The notes under the pieces were generated by a model. The model was given only the letters and a program-made list of their open reading frames with translations, ran no database searches and was not told where the DNA came from. From Eubacteriales bacterium (GTDB lineage Bacteria; Bacillota; Clostridia; Lachnospirales; Lachnospiraceae): a stretch of DNA of 64,000 bases. Each line of letters opens with the position of its first letter. Within the stretch, counting starts at the first letter, position 1. The stretch spans positions 1 through 64,000 of the forward strand of contig JAUNHC010000002.1 in assembly GCA_030524175.1 (NCBI GenBank), given 5' to 3'. This document shows positions 1-8,893 of this stretch, piece by piece. A program made the position numbers and the translations under genes.

Positions 1-999
1 AGTAATACCGCTGACCTACTCGACCAGATTTTGGAGAATAAGCAGAAATTTATCTCCCAGATTATGACCAGTAAATCCCCGGTACGAGCCTGTGAAGATG
101 TGGATGATGCAGCACTTTCTTATGCGGAGATTAAAGCACTGGCTACCGGAAACCCTTACATCAAGGAAAAGATGGATCTGGATATACAGGTCAGCAAGTT
201 AAAGCTGATGAAGGCAAACCATACCAGCCAGATTTACCGTCTGGAGACAGATATTGCAAAGACATATCCAATGCAGATCGTATCGACAAAAGAACGTATC
301 GCCGGTCTGACAGCTGATATGGCGGCTGCAAAGCCTATTCTGGAAAAGGACAAAGAAGATTTTTCCATGGTGATCAGTGGCAAGACTTTCACTGACAGGA
401 AAGAAGCCGGAACCGCATTGATTGCCGCCTGTGCAGGGCTAAAAGCGGTCAATACAGAGGGTGTGGTTGGCGAATATCAGGGATTTTCCCTTGTTTCAAG
501 CTATGATACCTTCTATCAGCAGTACAAATTGACAATCAAAGGACAGTGCAGCCATACCATTGAAATGGGAAAGGATGCGTCTGGTAATATCCTCAGAATC
601 CAAAATGCACTGGGAAGCATTGAAAAGAAGCTTGCTGAGGCACAGTTGAAACTGGAAACATTACAGGAACAGCTTGCCACAGCAAAAGAGGAAGTAACCC
701 GTCCTTTTGCACAGGAAGAGGAACTGGCTGTGAAGCTGGAACGTCTTTCAGAATTAAATGCCTTGCTGAATATGGATGAAAAAGGGACATCTGAAACCCT
801 GGGAATGGATGATGAAACAGCAGTTGCAGATGCACCAAGAGCTTATTCCAACCTGGCGGGCAGAGTTTCCGATGCGTCCAGACTTTCCGATGAAAAGAAA
901 AAACCATCTGCCCTTATGAAATTAAGGGAAAAACAGGCGGAAGTGGCACAAAGGGAGCACAAAAAAACGAAAGCAAAATCAAAAGAACAGGAATTATAA
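1..999 (+). CDS. C-terminal part of a giant ICE helicase/DNA methylase-type protein (5' partial)
   Basis: The frame is open from base 1, so this is the end of a longer gene; the TTG at 31 is probably an internal Leu. The residues around LLDQILENKQKF and MTSKSPVR match, from memory, the C terminus of the 2,000 to 3,000-residue SNF2 helicase/N6-methylase proteins of Lachnospiraceae ICEs. The visible part is largely helical and coiled-coil-like, with no catalytic motif. It ends in a basic tail (KKPSALMKLREKQAEV, then EQEL) that closely resembles the tails of two proteins encoded just downstream. The product probably acts on transferred DNA or on host restriction, but the enzymatic part cannot be seen here. 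Confidence 0.8.
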   Translation, partial: SNTADLLDQILENKQKFISQIMTSKSPVRACEDVDDAALSYAEIKALATGNPYIKEKMDLDIQVSKLKLMKANHTSQIYRLETDIAKTYPMQIVSTKERIAGLTADMAAAKPILEKDKEDFSMVISGKTFTDRKEAGTALIAACAGLKAVNTEGVVGEYQGFSLVSSYDTFYQQYKLTIKGQCSHTIEMGKDASGNILRIQNALGSIEKKLAEAQLKLETLQEQLATAKEEVTRPFAQEEELAVKLERLSELNALLNMDEKGTSETLGMDDETAVADAPRAYSNLAGRVSDASRLSDEKKKPSALMKLREKQAEVAQREHKKTKAKSKEQEL

Positions 1000-1011
1000 A
1001 CCAACATTTAT

Positions 1012-1038
1012 CCCGTCACAGGCTGTATATGTGACGGG
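1012..1038 (+). terminator. Intergenic stem-loop, possible weak terminator
   Basis: A perfect 9-bp stem (CCCGTCACA with TGTGACGGG) and a 9-nt loop sit between the helicase-type gene and the polyprotein gene, followed by ATATTTTC. The T tract is poor, so it may be an attenuator or an mRNA processing or stability element inside an operon. Confidence 0.5.
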
Positions 1039-1065
1039 ATATTTTCAAAAAAGGAGGAAAAGACG

Positions 1066-4000
1066 ATGGCAAATAAACGTGAAGAACAGCTGAAGGAGAT
1101 TACCGAACGGCTGGAACAGGGAGTGCAGGAACTGTTTACGTCTGAACGCTATACGGAGTATTTAAAGACGATGGCAAAGTTCCATAATTACAGTTTTAAT
1201 AATACTCTCCTGATTGCATTACAGAAACCGGATGCCACATTGGTTGCCGGGTATCAGGCATGGCAGAAGAAATTTAACCGTCATGTCCTGCGTGGGGAAA
1301 AGGGGATTCAGATTATCTCTCCTGCACCGATTAAAGAAAAAGAAGAGGTGGAGAAGATTGACCCGGAGACCAATGAGCCAATACTGAAAGAGAACGGACA
1401 ACCTGAAACGGAGATTATCGAGCATATTATTCCGAGATTTAAAGTGGCTACAGTATTTGACATTTCCCAGACAGACGGAGAACCTTTACCGGATTTGGGA
1501 GGGGAAGATCTGACGGGGGATGTTCCGGACTTTGATATTTTTATGGAAGCAATCCGGAATGTTTCCCCTGTTCCCATCCGTTTTGCAGAGATTGAAGGGG
1601 AATCCCATGGATATTATCACAATGTAGATAAAGAGATCGTGATTAAGGATGGCATGAGTGAAAGCCAGACAATGAAAACAGCAATCCACGAAGTTACCCA
1701 TGCGATGCTGCATGACCGGGAAATGCTGCAGGAGCAGGGAATTGAAAAGGACCGGCTAACAAAAGAGGTGGAAGCGGAGAGTGTCGCTTATACGGTGTGC
1801 CAGCATTTTGGTCTTGATTCATCAGAATATTCTTTCCCGTATATTGCTGGCTGGAGCAGTGGAAAGGAAATGAAAGAACTTCGTGCATCTATGGATATTA
1901 TCCGGAAGACAGCAGGAGATTTTATCGAAGATATGACAGAACAGCTCCGTTCATTGAAAAAGGAGCTTAGTCAGGAAAAAACTCATTTGGAAAAAGATGA
2001 TTTGATCTTAAAAATATCCGGGTCGATGGGACGTGAGTACAGTTGCCATGTTGTCACAAATTGGACTGCAGAGCAGTTATTGGAGGCACTGGAGGACTAT
2101 CATCAGATTCCCGAACAGGACAAAACAGATATTGAGACTTTCCTTTCGGAAAAAGAAGCGGTTCTTATCCCATGGTATGATTCCAGTGGATACGAAGCAG
2201 AGTATCCGGTAGACTTTTATGATCTGGAATATGATTATGATACCGGGGTTACGGTAGCTTCGGACCTGTCAGCAATGAAACAGGCAGAGATGCTGATTAA
2301 AAGGGAAGAATATGGCGAGACTATGTTGTTCAATGAGGAAGAAAGAAAGCTGATTGTGAATCATGCTTTTAAACTGAACAACATGGAAGACACGAAGATA
2401 CTGATTTCTGAAATGCATGAAGCAATAGAAGCACCGGATTTACGTGCAGTGAATGATGTCATGCGTGTTGCCCAGGCAGAGATCGATGCCCTTCCGGACA
2501 GCATGGTAGGTATTTCTGAAATGTATGAGTTTGGTTATACCAGTAATCTTATGCTCCCATTGACGAAAGGCAGGGCTTTGGAGTTATTCCGGGATGGGTG
2601 CGAAGTATTCCATCTGTATTCAGATGATACGGAGGCAGTCGTGGATGATGAAGCAGATTTTGATACGGTGGATGAATTCTATGGCATTGAGAAAGAAACA
2701 TGGGATAGATACCGTCAGCAGGAAAGAGAGAAGGGACTGGAAAACCTGCAGGATGCGGAAAAATACCAAAGAGTGGATTTCTTTGATGTACCGGCACTCT
2801 TTTCCAATGGAAGGGTGGACATGTCATCATTACCGGAAGGGCTTTACCGTTATGAGCTGCAGGGAGCAGACTATGACCCGGGTTATCCGCTCTATGTGAA
2901 AGAATCTGTTGGTGTCAATCATGCAGGAACTATTTTAACAGCGTATCCAATGGAAATACAGGGACAGGGTTCTTTACGTATGGGTGTTGGACTTGATTTT
3001 TCTGGGGGTATGCAGACCATTCGGGAATACCGGAATGAAATGGAGGAAAGAGACAGAGAAACTGATATGGAGGTCATGGAAAGTTCTGTCATTAGAGAAA
3101 ATGAAGATATTCTTCTTTCGGGAGACAAGGAATACTATGGAATTTATCAGATTCTGGATGGTACAAAAGGCAGTGAATATCTGTTTATGGGCATGGATTT
3201 TGTCAATTCACATGGAATGGAGGTCGATGGTAGAGATTACGCCTTTATTTATGGCGGGAAACTCACTGAGACAGATACATTGGACAGTTTATATGAGAAG
3301 TTTAATCTCTACCATCCGGAAGGGTATTATGGACATTCCCTTTCTGTCAGCGATGTGGTTATTGTGCAGAAAGACAACCAGACAAAAGCATACTATGTGG
3401 ACAGCTTTGGATTCCGTGAATTACCGGATTTTGTCCGTCAGCGAATGCATGAGGCAGAGATGAACCGTAAAAGGGAAGATTCGGTCATTACTCTTGATAC
3501 TACGGGAGTAGAGATCGAGCAGCATGAGGGTCTCTGGCACACCGTTGACAAAATGGAAATAGAAAATGAGATTTTCTATCTGATGCGTCACAATGAATTT
3601 GGCGATTCTGTTGCTGCTGTCATTTTAAATTCAGATGGAGAATTGGTGGCACAGGAACTGGAGCATGGATTTGACCAGGGGGCAATGGAAGCAATCCGGG
3701 ATTTTCTGGCTGGCAAGGAAATTGAATGGAAACCGGAAAAGCAAGATATGGATGAAGAAATCAAATCTTTTCTCCCAGTGTATCAACATAATTTTACCTA
3801 TGCGATGGAACATGGAGAAGCAGATGCATACATTGATTCCCGGAAACTGAACATTGACTGTAAAAATGCGATTCAGGAGGCAATCAGTAATAATTTTGAT
3901 GGGATGCACCTGAAACATGATGTAGTGAATCCGGTTCTTGAAGAATATGGTGCAGAAAGACTTTCTTTTGTGCTTGCCTGTACCCTGCAGGAAAAGTCAT

Positions 4001-6249
4001 GGGATGGTCGTTTCTCCCAAGTAAATAAAGAATGGGCAAAGAATATCACAATTCCGGAAAATGTGAACCGAGGAGTGGATGCTAATCTGGATTATGTGGT
4101 GGAAAGCCATCCTGCGGTATTAGACGGATTTATTGATCTGGCAAGAAAAAGGATAGCAGAATTGGAAATTGCCCCGGAAAAAGAGCAGCCTTTTATTGCA
4201 CAGTATTATGTTGTAAATGACGCATATGGAGTAAAAGCAGAGCGAAGTTATCAATATTTTGATGATATAGACGAAGCAACCAGTGCATATCATCAGCTCT
4301 CGAACCATCTGGATAAACAGATCGGCATGGAAAGCACAGAGCAGCCACCGTCAAGAATGGCATTGATTTCCTGTAAAAACGGAATTGAGGAATTGGAGGA
4401 TATTGCATTTAATTCTTTAAGTGGAAAATGGGTAAACCCCGAAACAAAAGCAGCATTAGAAAAAGCAGAATTTTATCTGGAAGGTTATGACAGGGAAGTT
4501 GCCTACTGGATAGCTAATGAGGAAAAATATCTTTTTGTCCAGACGGTATCGGATGGTTATGATTATACCATCTATGATAAAGAATACCGTGAGTTGGATG
4601 GCGGGGTATATTCTGATCCGGAACTTTCTTTCCGAAATGCGTTGCAGGAGATTCTTGAAGATGAACTGCGTTCTTATGTGGATGCCTGTGAGGTGATTGA
4701 ATGTGAGGGATTTTTGGAAACAGTAGAGCGGGCAGAATATTTCCCACAGAAATCTTATGAAGCATTAAAAGAACAGATGGACAGTGGGACAGATCAGATC
4801 GCTTTTCAATCCGGATATGGGTATGCCTATATACAACATGTTCAAGATGGTTTCAATACGATTGTATATGATAGTGATTGGAATGAAATTGGAGGAAAGT
4901 TTTATGATGTTCCGGATGCTTCGATGGAAGAAGCTGTTGGCTGGTTTTTTAAAGATGAAGACTTAGGAAAACTGGATTGTGTTCCGATAGACCATGAGGA
5001 GTTAAGAAAATCTGTAGAACAGGCTGCAAAGAAAAGGCTGAAAGAAGAGAAGATTTCACTTACATCTCAAATTGGAATAAAGGAAACTGCTTTGAATGGG
5101 CAGAGCCGGCATGATATAGAGGAAACAGTCTTGTGTGTAGCACAGTCCAACATAGAAGAACTTGGGCTGGAAAATGAGGTTAAATTACTGGGAGCCAGAG
5201 TTCATGGAAGCAGAACGAGAGAAGGATTGTATCACGAAAGTTCAGATGTGGACGTTGTCCTTTCTTATACCGGAAATATAAAAGAAGATACTTTCTTTAA
5301 TTCCCTGAATGATCATGGTCTCAAAATATCAGGATTAAAGATTGATATTAATCCAATTTCTTTAGAAAAAACAGGGACACTGGAAGAGTATATGGAAAGT
5401 GCGGATAACTATCTGAAAAGGAAGGAACTGATGAAACTGGCTGTGGATCTGGATCAATTTTCTGAGGACTATGACACATATGGATATAGGGATGTCGTTG
5501 AGGATAAGGAAGGTAACATCCAGAAAATTTATGATGACCTTGTTTCAGGAAATGTAGAACAAATTAGAGATTGGATTGCTGAGATTGCAGCTGATGAAAA
5601 CGATGATTTGGAAAGTGTGGTACATGATGCCGGGGAGCTTCTTAAACGGTTCGATCAGGCTGTGGAAGAAGGAAAAGTGGTTGTGAAAGCAGTGCCGGAA
5701 AAAGTTGAAAACGAAAGGTCAGAAGGTTCTATTTCATTCTATGTTGCAGAATGTATGGAGTTCCCGGTACTTGGTGAATATCATGATAATCTTTCTTTAC
5801 AGGAAGCATTGGAAATCTATGAGAAGATTCCAGCAGACAGGATGCATGGTATTAAAGGAATTGGTTTTACTCTTCACGATGGAAGTATCTATGATGATAT
5901 GGAGTATGAGTTGATGGCAGCCGGAAAGATACGGGAAGACATGCTTGACCTTGTTCCATATTACAAAGATAACCCTCTGGTTCAAAAAGCAATTTCTGAT
6001 GTGAAAGCCTATTTAGATGCCCAGGATGAGAAGGAGAAAGAAGTCAAAACGATGCCTGAGAAACAGGAGCAAATGATACCAGAGAAAAACGACAGTACAC
6101 AATCCAATGCTACTCCGCAGAAAACCAGTGGCAAAAAGGAATCTGTTCTGCAGGCACTTCGGGAGCGTCAGGCAAAACTGAAAGCTCAGGAGAAAGAGAA
6201 ACAGACTGAAAATTCACATACCAAAAAGAAAGGGGAACAGGAATTATGA
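1066..6249 (+). CDS. Large ArdC/zincin/YodL/nucleotidyltransferase-domain polyprotein
   Basis: This 1,727-residue protein starts at an ATG behind AAAGGAGGAAA. Residues 1 to about 130 look like the ArdC N-terminal ssDNA-binding antirestriction domain. A zincin-type HEVTH motif lies near residue 209. Several polyvalent-protein (LPD-type) modules follow. A YodL-like domain lies near residues 690 to 800 and a DUF3849-like segment near 900. Two similar units with IYDKEYRELDGG and VYDSDWNEIGG lie between about 1,150 and 1,300. A Pol-beta-type nucleotidyltransferase domain near 1,375 to 1,445 keeps GSR, SDVDVV and a third acidic residue in KIDINPI. The C terminus is a charged tail. ArdC proteins are known to counter restriction, and pSa ArdC travels with the transferred strand; the same role here is inference. 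The stop overlaps the next start. Confidence 0.85.
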   Translation: MANKREEQLKEITERLEQGVQELFTSERYTEYLKTMAKFHNYSFNNTLLIALQKPDATLVAGYQAWQKKFNRHVLRGEKGIQIISPAPIKEKEEVEKIDPETNEPILKENGQPETEIIEHIIPRFKVATVFDISQTDGEPLPDLGGEDLTGDVPDFDIFMEAIRNVSPVPIRFAEIEGESHGYYHNVDKEIVIKDGMSESQTMKTAIHEVTHAMLHDREMLQEQGIEKDRLTKEVEAESVAYTVCQHFGLDSSEYSFPYIAGWSSGKEMKELRASMDIIRKTAGDFIEDMTEQLRSLKKELSQEKTHLEKDDLILKISGSMGREYSCHVVTNWTAEQLLEALEDYHQIPEQDKTDIETFLSEKEAVLIPWYDSSGYEAEYPVDFYDLEYDYDTGVTVASDLSAMKQAEMLIKREEYGETMLFNEEERKLIVNHAFKLNNMEDTKILISEMHEAIEAPDLRAVNDVMRVAQAEIDALPDSMVGISEMYEFGYTSNLMLPLTKGRALELFRDGCEVFHLYSDDTEAVVDDEADFDTVDEFYGIEKETWDRYRQQEREKGLENLQDAEKYQRVDFFDVPALFSNGRVDMSSLPEGLYRYELQGADYDPGYPLYVKESVGVNHAGTILTAYPMEIQGQGSLRMGVGLDFSGGMQTIREYRNEMEERDRETDMEVMESSVIRENEDILLSGDKEYYGIYQILDGTKGSEYLFMGMDFVNSHGMEVDGRDYAFIYGGKLTETDTLDSLYEKFNLYHPEGYYGHSLSVSDVVIVQKDNQTKAYYVDSFGFRELPDFVRQRMHEAEMNRKREDSVITLDTTGVEIEQHEGLWHTVDKMEIENEIFYLMRHNEFGDSVAAVILNSDGELVAQELEHGFDQGAMEAIRDFLAGKEIEWKPEKQDMDEEIKSFLPVYQHNFTYAMEHGEADAYIDSRKLNIDCKNAIQEAISNNFDGMHLKHDVVNPVLEEYGAERLSFVLACTLQEKSWDGRFSQVNKEWAKNITIPENVNRGVDANLDYVVESHPAVLDGFIDLARKRIAELEIAPEKEQPFIAQYYVVNDAYGVKAERSYQYFDDIDEATSAYHQLSNHLDKQIGMESTEQPPSRMALISCKNGIEELEDIAFNSLSGKWVNPETKAALEKAEFYLEGYDREVAYWIANEEKYLFVQTVSDGYDYTIYDKEYRELDGGVYSDPELSFRNALQEILEDELRSYVDACEVIECEGFLETVERAEYFPQKSYEALKEQMDSGTDQIAFQSGYGYAYIQHVQDGFNTIVYDSDWNEIGGKFYDVPDASMEEAVGWFFKDEDLGKLDCVPIDHEELRKSVEQAAKKRLKEEKISLTSQIGIKETALNGQSRHDIEETVLCVAQSNIEELGLENEVKLLGARVHGSRTREGLYHESSDVDVVLSYTGNIKEDTFFNSLNDHGLKISGLKIDINPISLEKTGTLEEYMESADNYLKRKELMKLAVDLDQFSEDYDTYGYRDVVEDKEGNIQKIYDDLVSGNVEQIRDWIAEIAADENDDLESVVHDAGELLKRFDQAVEEGKVVVKAVPEKVENERSEGSISFYVAECMEFPVLGEYHDNLSLQEALEIYEKIPADRMHGIKGIGFTLHDGSIYDDMEYELMAAGKIREDMLDLVPYYKDNPLVQKAISDVKAYLDAQDEKEKEVKTMPEKQEQMIPEKNDSTQSNATPQKTSGKKESVLQALRERQAKLKAQEKEKQTENSHTKKKGEQEL

Positions 6250-6482
6250 GAAAGATACAATTTGAAGAAAACGAATATCTGGTTATGGCAATGTTTGAAG
6301 AGAGTAATCGCTTGTCCACTATGGAAAAGATTGAGGAAGTAGTGCCATTTGTAGAAGACGATCCGGAGATTTATCCTCTGGTAATGACTACGATTGAAAA
6401 AATGAAGTGCATCTCTGATGATGATTTCAAAAAAATGGATCTGGAGCCATATAAACAGGAGACGGAGGAGGATACCGAATGA
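6246..6482 (+). CDS. Small acidic ICE protein of unknown function
   Basis: This 78-residue protein starts in an ATGA overlap with the polyprotein gene, and its own stop overlaps the next start, so the three genes are translationally coupled. It is acidic and rich in Glu and Met, without membrane segments or a known motif. Small proteins of this type often sit between ArdC and YodL genes in Clostridia ICEs (from memory). No function can be assigned. Confidence 0.75.
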   Translation: MRKIQFEENEYLVMAMFEESNRLSTMEKIEEVVPFVEDDPEIYPLVMTTIEKMKCISDDDFKKMDLEPYKQETEEDTE

Positions 6483-7321
6483 ATCTGAACCAATATGCAA
6501 TTTATCAGTTAAAGGCTATCCCGGAGAACAGAAAATTGCGGTTCCGTCCTTATAAGGTCATTGAGGCACAGAAACTGTCAGTACGAAGTGACAATTATCA
6601 ACAGGTCTATATTGGGATGGCAGTACCAGATGACAGTCCAAAAAGCATTTATGAAAAGCTTTTGAACAATCCACCAAAAAAATTTGCCGGTCATAGAATT
6701 AGTGTCAGTGACGTGATTGTACATAATAAGGGTGGTGTAACTTCTGCTTTTTATGTTGATAAGGATGGTTTTGTTGCTATTGCCGGATTTCTCCGCAGTA
6801 ATTCTTCAAGTACCCTTATTACGATGGAAACAAGGGACTATCCGATTGAAGGATGCAAAGGAAGTTGGGTGGCAACCGATGAGATAATCATTGACGGGAA
6901 ACAATTCTTTATGATGGAAAGCGAACAATATGGAAGAAATGCTGCCGCAGTAATTATTGATTCCGGCGGGAAATTTGTAACCGATGACTGTACGGAGGGG
7001 TTTGATGAAAAAGCTATACAGCAGATTCGGGAGTATCTTCACCCACCGGAAAGACAACCGAGGATTCCAGAGAAACCACCTTTGGAGATATATCAGAAGT
7101 ATTATGAGAACGGGGAATATCTCCGAAGTGCTGAAATCAGCGAAGAGCAAAACTATAATATGATTGATGGTCGTATCAATAACCAAAAGAAGAAGCCAAA
7201 GGTCACTGATCCGAAAAAAAGACCTTCTGTATTAAAATTGCTTCATCAGAAACAAGATGAATTGGAAAAGCGATATGGGAAACGTGAACGGGAAATGACA
7301 ATGGAGCGTAACCGTAAATGA
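6479..7321 (+). CDS. YodL-domain ICE protein
   Basis: This 280-residue protein repeats, in smaller form, the middle of the 1,727-residue polyprotein. A YodL-like domain covers about residues 5 to 105 (AIYQLK, HRISVSDVIV, AFYVDKDGF). A second module follows, with AAAVIIDSGGKFV near residues 155 to 170, matching AAVILNSDGELV in the polyprotein. It ends in the tail KRPSVLKLLHQKQDEL, which is shared with two upstream proteins. The start is an ATGA overlap with the preceding gene and a terminator follows the stop. The molecular role is unknown. Confidence 0.8.
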   Translation: MNLNQYAIYQLKAIPENRKLRFRPYKVIEAQKLSVRSDNYQQVYIGMAVPDDSPKSIYEKLLNNPPKKFAGHRISVSDVIVHNKGGVTSAFYVDKDGFVAIAGFLRSNSSSTLITMETRDYPIEGCKGSWVATDEIIIDGKQFFMMESEQYGRNAAAVIIDSGGKFVTDDCTEGFDEKAIQQIREYLHPPERQPRIPEKPPLEIYQKYYENGEYLRSAEISEEQNYNMIDGRINNQKKKPKVTDPKKRPSVLKLLHQKQDELEKRYGKREREMTMERNRK

Positions 7322-7326
7322 TGATG

Positions 7327-7370
7327 ATCAGGTTCCTTAATCACATATGATAAGGGAACCTGATTTTTTT
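7327..7370 (+). terminator. Rho-independent terminator of the ArdC/YodL operon
   Basis: ATCAGGTTCC pairs with GGAACCTGAT and is followed by seven T residues, directly after the YodL gene stop. Confidence 0.9.
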
Positions 7371-7422
7371 GTAATTGAAAAAAGACTTTTTCCCATTTTT
7401 GGGACAAAGTCCGTATTGAAAT

Positions 7423-7470
7423 AAAAAACGCAGGCAGAAATTATATTCGTTATAAAACTCTGCTTGCGTT
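7423..7470 (-). terminator. Terminator for the minus-strand HTH gene
   Basis: Read on the minus strand, AACGCAAGCAGAG pairs with a near-complementary arm (one G-T pair) and is followed by TTTTTTAT, immediately after the HTH stop codon. Confidence 0.8.
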
Positions 7471-7669
7471 AGTCTTTGTAATGTGTTGCAATGTCTTCAA
7501 TATTACAGTCAAGGATGTTGCACAGGGTGTTAATGGTATTCATGCTGACGCCTTCATTATGTTGCAACCGGAACAACTGTGCCTTGCTGATATTGTATTC
7601 CTTGTGAAGAGTATACTTCGTAACACCCTTCTTTTTCATGGTTTCCCATAGTTTATCATATTTTATCAA
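7469..7669 (-). CDS. Small Cro/CI-type HTH regulator
   Basis: The 66-residue protein is essentially one helix-turn-helix domain (KYTLHKEYNISKAQLFRL). It belongs to the short XRE-like regulators common on Firmicutes ICEs. It is divergent from the small membrane-protein gene at 7769, and a palindrome lies in the shared upstream region. A minus-strand TATAAT at 7702-7707 could be its -10 box. It probably represses itself and/or the divergent genes (inference). Confidence 0.85.
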   Translation of the reverse strand: MIKYDKLWETMKKKGVTKYTLHKEYNISKAQLFRLQHNEGVSMNTINTLCNILDCNIEDIATHYKD

Positions 7670-7729
7670 AGTATCCGCACCTTTTCGTTGTTTTTCCTTT
7701 ATTATAGAGTTATGATAGATAGTAACAAA

Positions 7730-7747
7730 GGTTCCACAATCGGAACC
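7730..7747. promoter_or_regulatory. Palindromic operator candidate between divergent genes
   Basis: GGTTCC, six bases, then GGAACC form a perfect inverted repeat between the HTH gene and the divergent membrane-protein gene. Position and symmetry fit an operator for the small HTH regulator; binding is inferred. Confidence 0.5.
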
Positions 7748-7768
7748 CTCACAAGAAAGGGGATAATA

Positions 7769-8218
7769 ATGAGAACGAAATACAGGGATTTTTGGGTTGT
7801 CAGAACATTAATGGTTCTGGCTGTTCTTCTAATCATTGTGGGTGTGATCGTTTATCGAAAGGAAAAAGTAGAGTATACAGGTGTACCAGATATGGTTTCC
7901 AGTTTTTCTTCAAATAATGACTATCACCTAATGATTGTTGCGAACAGCCGGGGTATATTAGACAAAGAAGATTTTGCAAAAAATGTAGTTGAGATGTGTA
8001 GAAACAATTCGTTTAAGAGCATGATATTTTCTACAGACCTGAAAGGTTATCCGGGGAGTCTTGATATTGATGTGTATTTGAGGAAGGACGATATTGGAAA
8101 AACTGAACCGGTATTGCAAATCCGTTTTCAGCCGGATGAATGGAATGCTGGATATAATATCAGGGATGATGTTGAACATTATTGTTTGTACGTGGATGAT
8201 GAGCAAATTATTTTGTAG
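7769..8218 (+). CDS. Small membrane-anchored protein, unknown
   Basis: The start chosen is the ATG at 7769, preceded by GAAAGGGG; an in-frame upstream extension back to 7688 lacks a good ribosome binding site. The 149-residue protein has one N-terminal membrane helix (about residues 10 to 30, TLMVLAVLLIIVGVIV). The rest, about 115 residues with alternating hydrophobic strands, is probably extracytoplasmic. No family was recognised. It is followed by another small membrane gene. Confidence 0.7.
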   Translation: MRTKYRDFWVVRTLMVLAVLLIIVGVIVYRKEKVEYTGVPDMVSSFSSNNDYHLMIVANSRGILDKEDFAKNVVEMCRNNSFKSMIFSTDLKGYPGSLDIDVYLRKDDIGKTEPVLQIRFQPDEWNAGYNIRDDVEHYCLYVDDEQIIL

Positions 8219-8234
8219 TAGAGGAGGGATTTTA

Positions 8235-8564
8235 TTGAGAGAAAAAATAAGAAAAAATTTGATTTTCACAAAGTTATCAATTGGAGCATATTGTGTTGCA
8301 CTAGTTTTCTTTTTATGTCCATTATTTATTCCGGAGAGAATATTGAACGGAGCAGTTACAGGAAGTTTATGTATAGGATTTTTTATTGCTGGAATGCTCC
8401 TTCAGGGAATACAGCTTTTGTTCGGAGGGTTGATGCCTTCTGATCTGTTTTTTATTTCAGAACCGCTTCTGACAGAAGAAGATGTTGAGGAATTAAAAAA
8501 ATATATTGAGGAATTTGACAAAGAGGAGAATAAATCCCCACTCACTTTGCAGAGTGGGGAATAG
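8235..8564 (+). CDS. Small two-helix membrane protein, unknown
   Basis: The chosen start is a TTG at 8235 because AGGAGGG lies six bases upstream; the longer frame from 8094 would overlap the previous gene by more than 120 bases. The 109-residue product has two hydrophobic segments (about residues 13 to 32 and 40 to 65) and an acidic C-terminal tail. The last codons lie in a GC stem (CCCCACTC with GAGTGGGG). It is convergent with the zinc-finger gene on the minus strand. Function unknown. Confidence 0.65.
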   Translation: MREKIRKNLIFTKLSIGAYCVALVFFLCPLFIPERILNGAVTGSLCIGFFIAGMLLQGIQLLFGGLMPSDLFFISEPLLTEEDVEELKKYIEEFDKEENKSPLTLQSGE

Positions 8565-8568
8565 GATT

Positions 8569-8808
8569 TTAGTATATTTCATAATCGTCGCTGTCATCTG
8601 TTTCGAGTGTAGTACATGAGAAACACATATTGGTTCCTGTAATAGCACTTCCGGCAGCCCAGATCGGGGAACCACAGACAATACATTTTGCTCCATTATT
8701 CTTTTCTTCCAGAGTTTGTCTGAGAGCTTTAATCAGTTCTTTTTTATTCATATCTTTATTGGATTTGATTGTCATGTCGGCAAATTTTTCGATGGATATG
8801 GGATGCAT
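8569..8808 (-). CDS. Small zinc-ribbon protein, unknown
   Basis: The ATG at 8808 has AAGGAAG upstream on the minus strand, giving 79 residues; the longer frame to 8871 has no supporting ribosome site. Two CxxC pairs (CIVC and CFSC) about 18 residues apart suggest a zinc ribbon. The tail is acidic. It lies downstream of the relaxase on the same strand's opposite side of the transfer region and is not clearly in its operon. Function unknown. Confidence 0.65.
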   Translation of the reverse strand: MHPISIEKFADMTIKSNKDMNKKELIKALRQTLEEKNNGAKCIVCGSPIWAAGSAITGTNMCFSCTTLETDDSDDYEIY

Positions 8809-8893
8809 TATTTTCACTTCCTTTGTTTTTGATTTGTGTTTTCCAAAATTATACATCTGATATTTTATCATATATTCATAGCATTGGATATTG

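Noticed and set aside
7688-7768. N-terminal extension of the small membrane protein
   Set aside because: It would span the palindrome and likely promoter; the ATG at 7769 has a proper ribosome site.
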